Below are positions 31,023 to 39,237 of a DNA stretch of 51,515 nt, in pieces. How positions within the stretch are numbered: the stretch's first letter is position 1; the number at the start of each line of letters is the position of its first letter. The DNA is from an uncultured Prevotellaceae bacterium (lineage in GTDB: Bacteria > Bacteroidota > Bacteroidia > Bacteroidales > Bacteroidaceae). A program made the position numbers and the translations under genes. Below the pieces are notes generated by a model. It was not told where the DNA came from, ran no database searches, and worked only from the letters and a program-made list of their open reading frames with translations. The stretch is taken from positions 1-51,515 of the forward strand of contig OMWH01000020.1 in the NCBI GenBank assembly GCA_900314755.1, written 5' to 3'.

Positions 31023-33887
31023 ATGAAAAGACTAACATCTATTTTAACACTACTTGTCCTGATGCTTGGATTGAACATAAGTGTAAAGGCACAGTCGTGG
31101 GACTTCGGCTTTGTCAGTGAGACAGACCAGGCTAATTTGAATGCTGACACCAATCATTGGACTTACGAGTCAAGCAATAACCGTTGGAAGAATGTTGGCG
31201 CCCTGACAGCAGAGGCGTTAAAGGCTAATGGTGTGGAACTCGAATTCTCTAAGGGACTGTTGCTCACGGCGGCTGGTGACGATCAGATTCGTGTCGACAA
31301 CAAGAAAGGTAGTCTGACTTTGAATAATAAGGCTGCAAGTATCACTATCAAAGGTGCTACTGCCAATCAGGAACTCCGCATCATCTCCCAGTCATCTAAC
31401 AGCAAGACAGCACGTAAGATCTCCGCTACCAACGTAAAGGTGAAGTCTGGTTTTGAGCAGTCTACCAGTCGTGTGACGAGTGTGGGTATCGTGGAGGCTG
31501 ACGGTGACATCACGATTACCACTGAGGGAGGTATGTATTTCTATAGTATCAGCATTGGTGATGCAGACACAGATGATGAGACAGGAGGTGGTGATGACAG
31601 TGGTACCACTCCCGCTGGTCCTGATGATTATTCTACCTCTGCCAATTCGATGAAGAATCAGGCCGTGCTGACATTGAAGGACGGTACGAACAAATATTAT
31701 AACACAGAGTCCCTGGCAAGTATCGATTTCGACAAGACCCAAGTGAAGGTGATTTGTGGTGACCAGAGGTCTTATACCTTTGACGATCAGGTAGCCGGTA
31801 TCTCTTTCAACAAAGCAGAGAATGGTCAGTCTGGTACTGTTGTCAATGTGGACGGCAAGGTGAATATCACCGAGGCGAAAGGCTGGTTGGAGTCTGCCTA
31901 CGTGAAGTTTGCTCCGTTCACAGAAGCCCAGACCTATAATGTATATATAAAAGGTGGAAACTATTCCGACTATAAGAAAATTGATAAAGAACTGGTCCGC
32001 AACTATGGAACCTATGGTCGTGCTGATGTGTTGGGCTTGGTGAAAGGTAGCGACTATGCCATCAAGGTGGTGCCTGTCGATGCACAAGGTGCGGAGATGA
32101 CAGCCAATGCCAACGAGGTGACAGGTCTCAGCGTTGCCAACTATGACCGTTCTGGTTTTGCCCATAAGGGTCGCACCTCTGGTATTGGTGCATATAATAA
32201 TGACGGCTCGCTCAAAGAGGGTGCCCAGGTGGTGTATATCACCAAGGCTAATGCTAAGACAAAATCTTTGGAAATTGCCACCAGCAGTAACGGTAAGACA
32301 GCAACCTACACCGGTTTGCAACAGTTGATTTACGGCTATCAGAAGGGTGATGCCAATGGCAGTTATGAGAAACGGCCACTCGACATACGTATCATCGGTT
32401 GCATCACTGCTGATGACTGCGACAAGTTCCTGAGTTCTGCGGAGGGTATTCAAATTAAGGGTGCCAAGGCTTATCAGGAGATGAATATCACCATTGAAGG
32501 TGTGGGCGACGATGCCACCACCTATGGGTTCGGTTTCCTTATCCGCAGTGCCGCAAGTATTGAGCTGCGTAATTTCGCCAATATGATGTGCATGGATGAT
32601 GCTGTCAGCATTGATACCGATAATGCGAACATCTGGGTTCACCACCTTGACTTGTTCTATGGTCAGCCGGGCAGTGACGCAGATCAGGCAAAAGGTGACG
32701 GTACCATTGACATGAAGGGTGACTCAAAGAATATCACCGTAGCATATAACCACCTGTGGGATAGTGGTAAGGCATCTCTCTGTGGTATGAAGAGTGAGAC
32801 GGGTCCTAACTGGATTACCTATCATCACAACTGGTTCGATCATTCTGACTCTCGTCATCCACGTATCCGCACGATGTCCGTCCATGTATTCAACAACTAT
32901 TTCGACGGTAACTCCAAGTATGGTGTGGGTGCCGCATACCAGAGTAATGCCTTCGTTGAGAATAACTACTTCCGCAACTGTAAGTATCCTATGCTCATCT
33001 CTATGCAGGGTTCAGACATGGATGGCGGTAAGGGAACTTTCTCCAGTGAGGATGGCGGTATGATCAAGTCGTTCGGTAATAAGATAGTTGGCGGAAAATA
33101 TGTCAGCTATCAGCAGAACAAGACCGAGTTCGATGCTTACGAGGCTTCCACACGTGACGAGAAAGTACCTGCCGATGTGAAGGCAAAGCAAGGAGCCCGT
33201 GGCTATGACAACTTCGATACGGATGCTTCTCTCTTCTATGAGTATACTCCCGATCAGACAGAAGATGTACCAGGTATCGTGACAGGTTGGTTAGGTGCCG
33301 GACGTATGGGACATGGTGACTTCCAGTGGACCTTTGACAATGCCACTGAGGATAAGAACTATGCTGTTATAGAATCCCTGAAGAAAGCTTTGCAGAGTTA
33401 TAAGTCTTCTCTCGTCGGCATCTTCGGTGACGAGAATGCTTCCAGCGGTGAGCAGGGAACTGGCGGTGGTGAAGAGCCTGGTGGTGAAGAACCTGGCGGT
33501 GAGACACCTACACCAACTCCTGAGGGAACAATAGAGTGCTGGTTTGAGAGTGGTTCTGCTACTAACAGTTTCTTTACTACGGTAGGTGGCAGCAAAGACT
33601 ATAAGAATGCCAATGCTATCACTTATAATGGTAAAACATATACTCAGGCATGGAATTGCAATAGTTCTGGAAAGATTTCCTTCACGACTACCAAAGCCAT
33701 GAAATTGACAATTGCTCTTACTACAAAGAAAAATGAGATAGGTGTTGATAATACTGCATATACAGGCACTGTAGGAACAGGATACTATGAGGTTACTATT
33801 AGTAGCTTATCAGCTGGTTCTCACACTATAGCCAAAGCGTCAGGTGAAACCCATCCTTTCTACATTAAACTCGAACCCGTAGAGTAA
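31023..33887 (+). CDS. Multidomain pectate lyase, polysaccharide lyase family 1
   Basis: A 954-residue secreted protein (signal cut after VKA near residue 23). Order: a beta-sandwich of about 155 residues (WDFGFVSETDQANLNADT...), an acidic Gly/Asp linker (DDETGGGDDSGTT), a second module with a fibronectin-like domain (around residues 210-370), the PL1 parallel beta helix (about 380-800) and, after a Gly-Glu-Pro repeat linker (GGGEEPGGEEPGGETPTPTP), a C-terminal beta-sandwich. The helix holds CMDDAVSIDTD, ITVAYNHLWDSGKASLCGMK and ITYHHNWFDHSDSRHPRIR; the RHPR Arg residues near 611-614 are the catalytic Arg region, and Asp residues bind calcium. It cleaves pectate by beta-elimination at or outside the cell surface. 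The N-terminal and C-terminal sandwiches look alike in size and may bind carbohydrate. Confidence 0.87.
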   Translation: MKRLTSILTLLVLMLGLNISVKAQSWDFGFVSETDQANLNADTNHWTYESSNNRWKNVGALTAEALKANGVELEFSKGLLLTAAGDDQIRVDNKKGSLTLNNKAASITIKGATANQELRIISQSSNSKTARKISATNVKVKSGFEQSTSRVTSVGIVEADGDITITTEGGMYFYSISIGDADTDDETGGGDDSGTTPAGPDDYSTSANSMKNQAVLTLKDGTNKYYNTESLASIDFDKTQVKVICGDQRSYTFDDQVAGISFNKAENGQSGTVVNVDGKVNITEAKGWLESAYVKFAPFTEAQTYNVYIKGGNYSDYKKIDKELVRNYGTYGRADVLGLVKGSDYAIKVVPVDAQGAEMTANANEVTGLSVANYDRSGFAHKGRTSGIGAYNNDGSLKEGAQVVYITKANAKTKSLEIATSSNGKTATYTGLQQLIYGYQKGDANGSYEKRPLDIRIIGCITADDCDKFLSSAEGIQIKGAKAYQEMNITIEGVGDDATTYGFGFLIRSAASIELRNFANMMCMDDAVSIDTDNANIWVHHLDLFYGQPGSDADQAKGDGTIDMKGDSKNITVAYNHLWDSGKASLCGMKSETGPNWITYHHNWFDHSDSRHPRIRTMSVHVFNNYFDGNSKYGVGAAYQSNAFVENNYFRNCKYPMLISMQGSDMDGGKGTFSSEDGGMIKSFGNKIVGGKYVSYQQNKTEFDAYEASTRDEKVPADVKAKQGARGYDNFDTDASLFYEYTPDQTEDVPGIVTGWLGAGRMGHGDFQWTFDNATEDKNYAVIESLKKALQSYKSSLVGIFGDENASSGEQGTGGGEEPGGEEPGGETPTPTPEGTIECWFESGSATNSFFTTVGGSKDYKNANAITYNGKTYTQAWNCNSSGKISFTTTKAMKLTIALTTKKNEIGVDNTAYTGTVGTGYYEVTISSLSAGSHTIAKASGETHPFYIKLEPVE

Positions 33888-33931
33888 AGATATAAAAACA
33901 CTGAAAAAACAACAACTACTAATTCAAATCG

Positions 33932-33972
33932 GCAGCGGATGGAATGTGATATCCTGTCCGCTGCATTTTTTT
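33932..33972 (+). terminator. Terminator after pectate lyase gene
   Basis: GCAGCGGA (33932-33939) pairs with TCCGCTGC (33957-33964), with GGAT/ATCC extending the stem, followed by ATTTTTTT. Confidence 0.85.
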
Positions 33973-34019
33973 ATACCGTATCACTTGGCATTTAACAGAA
34001 ATATTCGTATCTTCGCACC

Positions 34020-34682
34020 ATGAAAATAGAGCCGATAGCCCATTTCCAATCCCCCTTCACGTCGAAGTTCGGCATACCACGGCAGAGTGGTATTGTCAAA
34101 GAAGTGAAGGGTACTGTTGTCTTTACCAAGGCATACGCACAGTCGGAAGCCTTGCGGGGCTTGGAGGAGTATGACTATTTATGGCTGATATGGGGATTTT
34201 CCGAGAATGTGGAAGCTGCGAAGCACCCTACCGTTCGACCTCCTTTGCTGGGAGGCAATGAGAGGGTAGGAGTGTGGGCGACACGCTCGCCTTTCCGTCC
34301 CAACAACCTTGGTCTGTCATCCGTACGTATCATGGCGATACATCCTGAGGTGCCAAGTATCGAGGTGTTGGGAGCTGACTTGATGGACGGCACCCCTATT
34401 TACGACATCAAACCCTATCTCTCTTATGTGGACAGTCATCCGGAGGCACGTGGCGGTTTTACGGATACCCATCAGTGGCAGCACTTACAGGTCATCATCC
34501 CCGAAGATCTCCGTCCTTGCTATGATGAGGAGCAATGGCGAACCATCGAGGAAATCCTGTCTCTCGACCCTCGTCCCCATTATCACGAGGATGCCTGGCG
34601 GGAATATGGGATGCCTTTTGCAGGTAAAGATATCCGCTTCAGCGTACGTCATGGCATCTTGACTATTATTAAGATAATTTAG
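34020..34682 (+). CDS. trmO: tRNA (adenine(37)-N6)-methyltransferase TrmO
   Basis: A 220-residue protein of the TrmO/TsaA/VirR family. The N-terminal beta-barrel has PIAHFQSPFTSKFGIPRQSG, EYDYLWLIWGF, PPLLGGNERVGVWATRSPFR and RPNNLGLSSVRI, the last two being the SAM-binding and dimer motifs; ADLMDGTPIYDIKPYLSYVD completes it. A C-terminal part of about 60 residues (HYHEDAWREYGMPFAGKDIR) is typical of the longer group. It adds a methyl group to N6-threonylcarbamoyladenosine at position 37 of tRNA(Thr), which helps decoding. The near-consensus box TATCTTCG at 34008-34015 ends only 4 bp before the ATG, so the mRNA would be almost leaderless. Confidence 0.9.
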   Translation: MKIEPIAHFQSPFTSKFGIPRQSGIVKEVKGTVVFTKAYAQSEALRGLEEYDYLWLIWGFSENVEAAKHPTVRPPLLGGNERVGVWATRSPFRPNNLGLSSVRIMAIHPEVPSIEVLGADLMDGTPIYDIKPYLSYVDSHPEARGGFTDTHQWQHLQVIIPEDLRPCYDEEQWRTIEEILSLDPRPHYHEDAWREYGMPFAGKDIRFSVRHGILTIIKII

Positions 34683-34709
34683 TCTTTTTGGTGGAAAACT
34701 CATCAAAAA

Positions 34710-34741
34710 TTTGGATTGTTGTAGAATAATCTATATATTTG
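34710..34741 (+). promoter_or_regulatory. Promoter of small histidine kinase gene
   Basis: TTTG at 34710-34713 and TATATTTG at 34734-34741, spacing 20 bp, 33 bp before ATG 34775. Confidence 0.65.
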
Positions 34742-34774
34742 CAGCGATGAAATGAACATGGAGGTATAAAAAAT

Positions 34775-35566
34775 ATGTTAATAATGATCGTTGTAGGGAT
34801 TATTCTTCTGATAGCACTGGCTTGCAGCCTTTGGTCTATCAAAACATTGAAAGACAGGTTGAAGGAGACTTCCAAGTCTGAAAAGATGCAGAAGGCTTTT
34901 TTGACGAATATCCATCATGAGATATGTGTACCCCTGAAAGCCGTAAAGAGCTTGGCAGAAGTGGTAGGGAAAGAAGACTTGTATCTTTCCAAAAACGAGA
35001 AACGCAACATTTCCGACCAGTTAAACTATAATGCCAACCTGGTAGAGACGCTGATGGACGAGGTGATGATGTTCACCGAGAGTAGTAATGAAGGTCACCA
35101 GTTACATATAGAGTCGTTCAGTCCCAATGCGCTGTGCCGTCGTTGTCTGGAGGCGAATATGTACAGCATTTACCACCGTCAGGCTGTGAAACTGAATTTC
35201 AAGCGCGAGTTGAATGACGAGTTCTTTGTTAAGAATGACCTTCATCTGGTGGAACTGGTGCTTAATAAGTTGATCTTGAATGCCTGTCGCTTCACAGAGG
35301 TCGGCGAGGTCATGGTGGGCTGTAATATCAGCGAGCATACGGATCGGTTGACGATCTTTGTGGAAGATACGGGTAATGGTGTCCCGGAAAACCGCCGCAA
35401 TAAGTTGTTTACATGGTTTGAGAGTCCCGACGATGTTGCTGATGAGGTGGAGATAGACCTGAGCATCTGTCATAAAATAATCCAGAAAATAGGAGGAAAA
35501 CTTTATATGGATGACAATTACCAGCGCAGGGGAACGCGTTTCGTTCTCATTCTTCCCTTACGGTAA
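34775..35566 (+). CDS. Small membrane histidine kinase with divergent H-box
   Basis: A 263-residue kinase: one membrane segment at the very N-terminus (residues 1-22), a short coiled linker, the dimerisation helix and the ATPase domain. The H-box is FLTNIHHEICVPLKAV with His 48 at the phosphorylation position, but the usual R-T-P is C-V-P. The N-box is LNKLILNACRFTE, the G1 box VEDTGNGVPE, and the G2 box is weak (DLSICHKIIQKIGG instead of GLGLxLxxxxxxxxGG). It has no sensor, HAMP or receiver domain. It may be a kinase partner, a phosphatase, or need another protein for sensing. Its gene stands alone with its own promoter and is convergent with the AGCS gene. Confidence 0.82.
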   Translation: MLIMIVVGIILLIALACSLWSIKTLKDRLKETSKSEKMQKAFLTNIHHEICVPLKAVKSLAEVVGKEDLYLSKNEKRNISDQLNYNANLVETLMDEVMMFTESSNEGHQLHIESFSPNALCRRCLEANMYSIYHRQAVKLNFKRELNDEFFVKNDLHLVELVLNKLILNACRFTEVGEVMVGCNISEHTDRLTIFVEDTGNGVPENRRNKLFTWFESPDDVADEVEIDLSICHKIIQKIGGKLYMDDNYQRRGTRFVLILPLR

Positions 35567-35569
35567 ATG

Positions 35570-36925
35570 TCAGTTGTCCTCATAACGGTCTAATCGTCCT
35601 TTCCACAGAAACTTGCGGGTCTCGTGGATGAGGATGCCGCTGAGGGCTATGAGCGATATCAGGTTGGGTAATGCCATGAGCGCATTCATACAGTCGGCAA
35701 AGTTCCAGACGATGGTCAGATTCATCACACTGCCTATGAAGACGGCAATGATGTAAATGATGCGATAGGCTATTACCCAGCGGTTTCCTTTCAGATATTC
35801 CATCGCTTTCTCACCATAATAACACCATCCAAGGATGGTGGAGAAAGCGAAAGTCACCAATCCGAAGGTCAGGATGGGTGTACCCACTACTGGAATCTTC
35901 GAGAAGGCTACCTTCGTCAATACGGCACCATTGTCAAAGGTGATGTCGGGGTAGGCGAGAACACTGCTGACAATGACAATGCCAGTCAGTGCGCAGATGA
36001 CTACAGTATCCCAGAAGGTACCGCTACTGGACACCAGTGCCTGGCGTACGGGGTTGCGGGTCTTCGCGGCTGCGGCCACGATAGGTGCGGAACCCAGTCC
36101 CGATTCATTGCTGAAGAGTCCGCGGGCAATACCATAGCGCGCTGCCATCATCACCGTGGCACCAATAAAACCGCCACCTGCGGCGTTTGGACTGAAAGCG
36201 GAGACGCAGATGAGTTTGATGGCGGGCCATATGTAGGCAGCATTGATACCTATTATATATATACAGCCTGCCGTGTAGAACAATGCCATGAATGGGACGA
36301 GCATGGAACAGACCCGTGCGATGTTCTTGATACCACCCAGCACAACGGCTGCCGTCAGAAGGCATAATACACATCCTGTGATAGTAGGAGATATGCCGTA
36401 ACTCTCGTATGTCAGTGTCGCAATGGCATTAGCCTGCACCGTACTGCCGATACCAAAGGCTGCCAGGGCAGTGAAAAGGGAAAAAAGGACGGCAAGCCAT
36501 TTCCATCCAAGTCCGTATTCCAGGGCGTACATCGGTCCGCCGACTGTTCTGCCATGACTGTTCTTCTGTCTGTATTTGATGGCAAGAAGCCCTTCCGCAT
36601 ATTTGGTGGAGATGCCGAAAACACCTGTCAGCCAACACCATAGTACGGCACCGGGACCGCCCAGGGCAATGGCTGTTGCGACACCGATAATGTTACCTGT
36701 TCCGATAGTGGCAGCAAGGGCTGTGGCAAGTGAGGCAAATTGTGACACGTCACCAGAAACCCCGTTGTCCCTTTTGACAGACAGGCGGATGGCTTTGAAG
36801 ATATGCCGTTGTGGGAAGCGTAGGATAATCGTCAGGTAGAGGTGTGTTCCCAGCAGCAGGATAATCATGGGCCACCCCCAGATGATACTGCTGAGTTGGA
36901 CAAAAAAATCATTAATAGCTTCCAT
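35570..36925 (-). CDS. Alanine/glycine:cation symporter (AGCS family)
   Basis: A 451-residue inner-membrane carrier with about 11 segments. AGCS signatures are plain: FPQRHIFKAI near the start, LATALAATIGTGNIIGVATAI, GGPGAVLWCWLTGVFGISTKYAEG, NSHGRTVGGPMYALEYGLG, GLFSNESGLGSAPIVAAAAK and TFAFSTILGWCYYGEKA. It imports D- or L-alanine or glycine with sodium. It is the third gene of a minus-strand operon after two DUF4230 genes (5-bp gap). Confidence 0.9.
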   Translation of the reverse strand: MEAINDFFVQLSSIIWGWPMIILLLGTHLYLTIILRFPQRHIFKAIRLSVKRDNGVSGDVSQFASLATALAATIGTGNIIGVATAIALGGPGAVLWCWLTGVFGISTKYAEGLLAIKYRQKNSHGRTVGGPMYALEYGLGWKWLAVLFSLFTALAAFGIGSTVQANAIATLTYESYGISPTITGCVLCLLTAAVVLGGIKNIARVCSMLVPFMALFYTAGCIYIIGINAAYIWPAIKLICVSAFSPNAAGGGFIGATVMMAARYGIARGLFSNESGLGSAPIVAAAAKTRNPVRQALVSSSGTFWDTVVICALTGIVIVSSVLAYPDITFDNGAVLTKVAFSKIPVVGTPILTFGLVTFAFSTILGWCYYGEKAMEYLKGNRWVIAYRIIYIIAVFIGSVMNLTIVWNFADCMNALMALPNLISLIALSGILIHETRKFLWKGRLDRYEDN

Positions 36926-36930
36926 CCGTT

Positions 36931-37527
36931 TTAGTCTTTGTATTGTATCTTTATTAGTTTGAATCCCATTCCCTGCAATACCTGCCGTACCTGTGCCTCA
37001 CCATTCTGCTGTGCCGTCTGCAGGTTCTGTGGGGTCAGCCCGCGCTGGAGCATCCGCTGATAGGCACGCCGCATCATCGACTCACGGTCTTTTGCCGTCC
37101 ACGTGCCACTCTCATAGAAACTCTTGGTGCGAGCCTCGTCGATGAAGTCGCGGTCGAGAAGTCCCACTTTGGGCAGTGTGACTTCAATGGTGTCACCCCG
37201 TGGCACGATCCATCCCGTCTCCACCTGTTTGAGGTTAATACCGAGGCGCATCGTTCCGTAGTAGATGCGTACCAGGTGGTCGTCGGAAAGGATACCACGA
37301 CGGGTGGTGTCCACCATCTCCTCATCGCTGATTTCCAGGAACTCCCATTCCCCGATGTCCTTGATACTCTGTATTTGTTGCGGGGTGATGTCAATCTCTT
37401 GGTCAGCAGTGATCTCAATGCTGTTGGACTTCATATTACGATAAATCCAGCTGATCAGCAGTATCAGCAGAATGACAGCGACAGCTATCAGTATCGGTTG
37501 CAGGGGAATGCTGTTATTTCTTTTCAT
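36931..37527 (-). CDS. DUF4230 membrane-anchored protein
   Basis: A 198-residue protein with one N-terminal membrane segment (LQPILIAVAVILLILLISWI). The rest is a DUF4230 domain: IQSIKDIGEWEFLEISDEEM, HLVRIYYGTMRLGINL, IEVTLPKVGLLDRDFIDEAR and a long basic helix (MMRRAYQRMLQRGL), with a C-terminal GMGFKLIKIQ strand. The domain is widespread in Bacteroidetes and Firmicutes and has no known biochemical role. Its start overlaps the end of the upstream DUF4230 gene by 14 bp. Confidence 0.85.
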   Translation of the reverse strand: MKRNNSIPLQPILIAVAVILLILLISWIYRNMKSNSIEITADQEIDITPQQIQSIKDIGEWEFLEISDEEMVDTTRRGILSDDHLVRIYYGTMRLGINLKQVETGWIVPRGDTIEVTLPKVGLLDRDFIDEARTKSFYESGTWTAKDRESMMRRAYQRMLQRGLTPQNLQTAQQNGEAQVRQVLQGMGFKLIKIQYKD

Positions 37528-38194
37528 GTTCTATATCCATATTGATGAGTGACTGGATATCCTTAAGCCCATATTCCTTGCGGAACTGGATGTAGATATC
37601 CTCCTCCCGATAACCCATCTTGGTGATGAGCGGTACCAACACGCGGGCGGCATTCTCCTGAGCGGTGGAGATGATGCCTAGCTGTGGAATGGACTCAATG
37701 ATAGCGGCACGTCCCTGCCGCTCGTAGTTGGTCATCTCGGCATCGGTGAAGTGGGAACGGACCAGACCGACATATTCCTTGATATTCTTCTGGTCAATCT
37801 TCGAGCTGGTCATGATAACCTGCGGGTCGGGCAGCGTGATGATGATTTTCCCATCGTCCGTCTTCTCCACGTTACGCTCGGAGAACTGGCTCATATCGAT
37901 ATATGCCTTTAATGTCGCATCCATCGGAATGGCAATCTTACGATCGCCTAACGGCATCCTGATGTTAAAGTCCTGGGCAAGGAAAGAGCCTCTCAGTCGT
38001 ATTACGTCATCGTGAGTGATAATCTTATGAATCTTATACTCTGTGGTATAGATACGGGAGCATTGGCGTATCTGCGTGACCAAGGGTGGGATGGCGTCTG
38101 ACTTGACAACCGTCTCTGTCATAGGTTCTTGTTGTCGGCTACAGCCATAGCAACAGAGCAGAATCAGTGTGATATATAGTGCGTGTCTGATCAT
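37514..38194 (-). CDS. DUF4230 lipoprotein
   Basis: A 226-residue second DUF4230 protein, with lipoprotein signal ending CYGC (Cys 18). Domain landmarks are RIYTTEYKIHKIITHDDV, KIAIPMDATLKAYIDMSQFS, GKIIITLPDPQVIMTSSKID and the terminal GYREEDIYIQFRKEYG. The pair of a lipoprotein and an anchored copy, translated with overlapping frames, suggests a hetero-oligomer on the envelope. The operon continues with the AGCS carrier. The promoter is at 38222-38215. Confidence 0.85.
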   Translation of the reverse strand: MIRHALYITLILLCCYGCSRQQEPMTETVVKSDAIPPLVTQIRQCSRIYTTEYKIHKIITHDDVIRLRGSFLAQDFNIRMPLGDRKIAIPMDATLKAYIDMSQFSERNVEKTDDGKIIITLPDPQVIMTSSKIDQKNIKEYVGLVRSHFTDAEMTNYERQGRAAIIESIPQLGIISTAQENAARVLVPLITKMGYREEDIYIQFRKEYGLKDIQSLINMDIEHEKK

Positions 38195-38214
38195 TATTCG
38201 TTTATTAATGCCTA

Positions 38215-38222
38215 CAAAGTTA
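38215..38222 (-). promoter_or_regulatory. -7 box of DUF4230-AGCS operon
   Basis: TAACTTTG on the minus strand, 20 bp before ATG 38194. Confidence 0.5.
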
Positions 38223-38527
38223 GTTAAAAATAATCAATTTGCTAACTTTTTGAATATTTTTTAGTCTTCCGTTAAACTTTTTATCATCTCTTACGTCAAA
38301 TGGACAATAACCGACTTAACAAACAAAAGACACTCTCAACCAGATTGTACAAAAACGAATAAATGATAGACATCATAGTGATTTAGGTTAACATAGTGTT
38401 TTTTATGGGGGCAAGCGTGCCCCCTTTTTGTTTTCTCAACTTTCGCAAGCTCTGCTTGCTTCAGTTACAGACTCTTTCCAATCATACATTTTTTTGTTTT
38501 CTTTTCTGTTATTTGGGAAATATTTTG

Positions 38528-38535
38528 TACTTTTG
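38528..38535 (+). promoter_or_regulatory. -7 box of cupin/permease operon
   Basis: TACTTTTG, 220 bp upstream of ATG 38755. The resulting leader would contain the long inverted repeat at 38551-38720. The remaining part of the gap (38223-38527) shows only A/T-rich sequence and a TTTCGCAAG motif near 38442. Confidence 0.4.
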
Positions 38536-38550
38536 CAGTTAAATAATCAA

Positions 38551-38720
38551 CTTTCGCAAGTTGTAGGAGTAAAGGAGTAAAGGAGTTAAAGGAGTTAGGA
38601 CGATACTTCGTGGCACCCGAGACTCCAGAAGAAAGTCGCGATTACAGGACTAACGTCTTAACTCCTTAACTACATAACTCCGTAACTCCTAAAAAGTTGA
38701 GCAAATGCGAAACTTAAGTT
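38551..38720. repeat. Long imperfect inverted repeat with AGGAGTTA tandem units
   Basis: The left arm (about 38551-38604) has TTTCGCAAGTTG followed by four units of AGGAGT(T)AA and ends GGACG; the right arm (about 38654-38720) is its imperfect complement, with CGTCTTAACTCCTTAACT and, further out, AGTTGAGCAAATGCGAAA. The centre of about 50 bases holds no gene. Runs of AACTCC units are common between genes of Prevotella-like genomes. Confidence 0.6.
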
Positions 38721-38754
38721 AAATATTATTTTGGAACGACTAAAACAATTGAAT

Positions 38755-39237
38755 ATGAACCAAAAAAAGCTATGGGTGCTTGCCTCTACCCTTGTCATCT
38801 GCTGCATAGTGATTTTCATAGCAGCTTTTAATGAGGCAAAAAATGAGACAAAAGCCCAGGATGAAAATCCACAAAAGGTGGAGAGTACCGAATTGTTACG
38901 TACCAGCCAGAGCTGGGATGGTGTGGAGTTGCCTGACTATTTCCAGGGTCGTCCAGAACTGGTGTCTGTCAAATATGTGTTCCCTGCTGGTCAGAAACTG
39001 GGCTGGCATCATCACCCCGTGATGAACTACGGTATACTGGTGCAGGGCGAACTGACCATCATCGGTAAGGACGGTCAGGAGAAGGTTGTTCATGAGGGTG
39101 AAGCCGTCGTAGAGATGGTGAATACAATCCACCATGGCGAGAACAGGGGCTCCAAACCTGTTATCCTCTACATGTTTTATCTCTCACAAAAAGGACTGCC
39201 GCTTGCTGTACAGCATCCGGAAATACCACTGGAATAA
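38755..39237 (+). CDS. Membrane-anchored cupin protein
   Basis: A 160-residue protein from ATG 38755: an N-terminal membrane segment (LWVLASTLVICCIVIFIAAF) and a single cupin domain outside the cytoplasm. Metal-binding residues are visible in GWHHHPVMNYGILVQGELT (His cluster) and in VNTIHHGENRG. A TTG at 38731 is less likely because it lacks a leader. Its stop is directly followed by the permease ATG (TAAATG), so both are in one operon. A cupin beside an organic-anion permease suggests binding or isomerising the transported acid; direct evidence is absent. Confidence 0.82.
   Translation: MNQKKLWVLASTLVICCIVIFIAAFNEAKNETKAQDENPQKVESTELLRTSQSWDGVELPDYFQGRPELVSVKYVFPAGQKLGWHHHPVMNYGILVQGELTIIGKDGQEKVVHEGEAVVEMVNTIHHGENRGSKPVILYMFYLSQKGLPLAVQHPEIPLE

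Noticed and set aside
31392-32645. Minus-strand frame of 417 codons opposite the pectate lyase
   Set aside because: The plus-strand frame holds the complete PL1 domain; the antisense product has no domain and no promoter.
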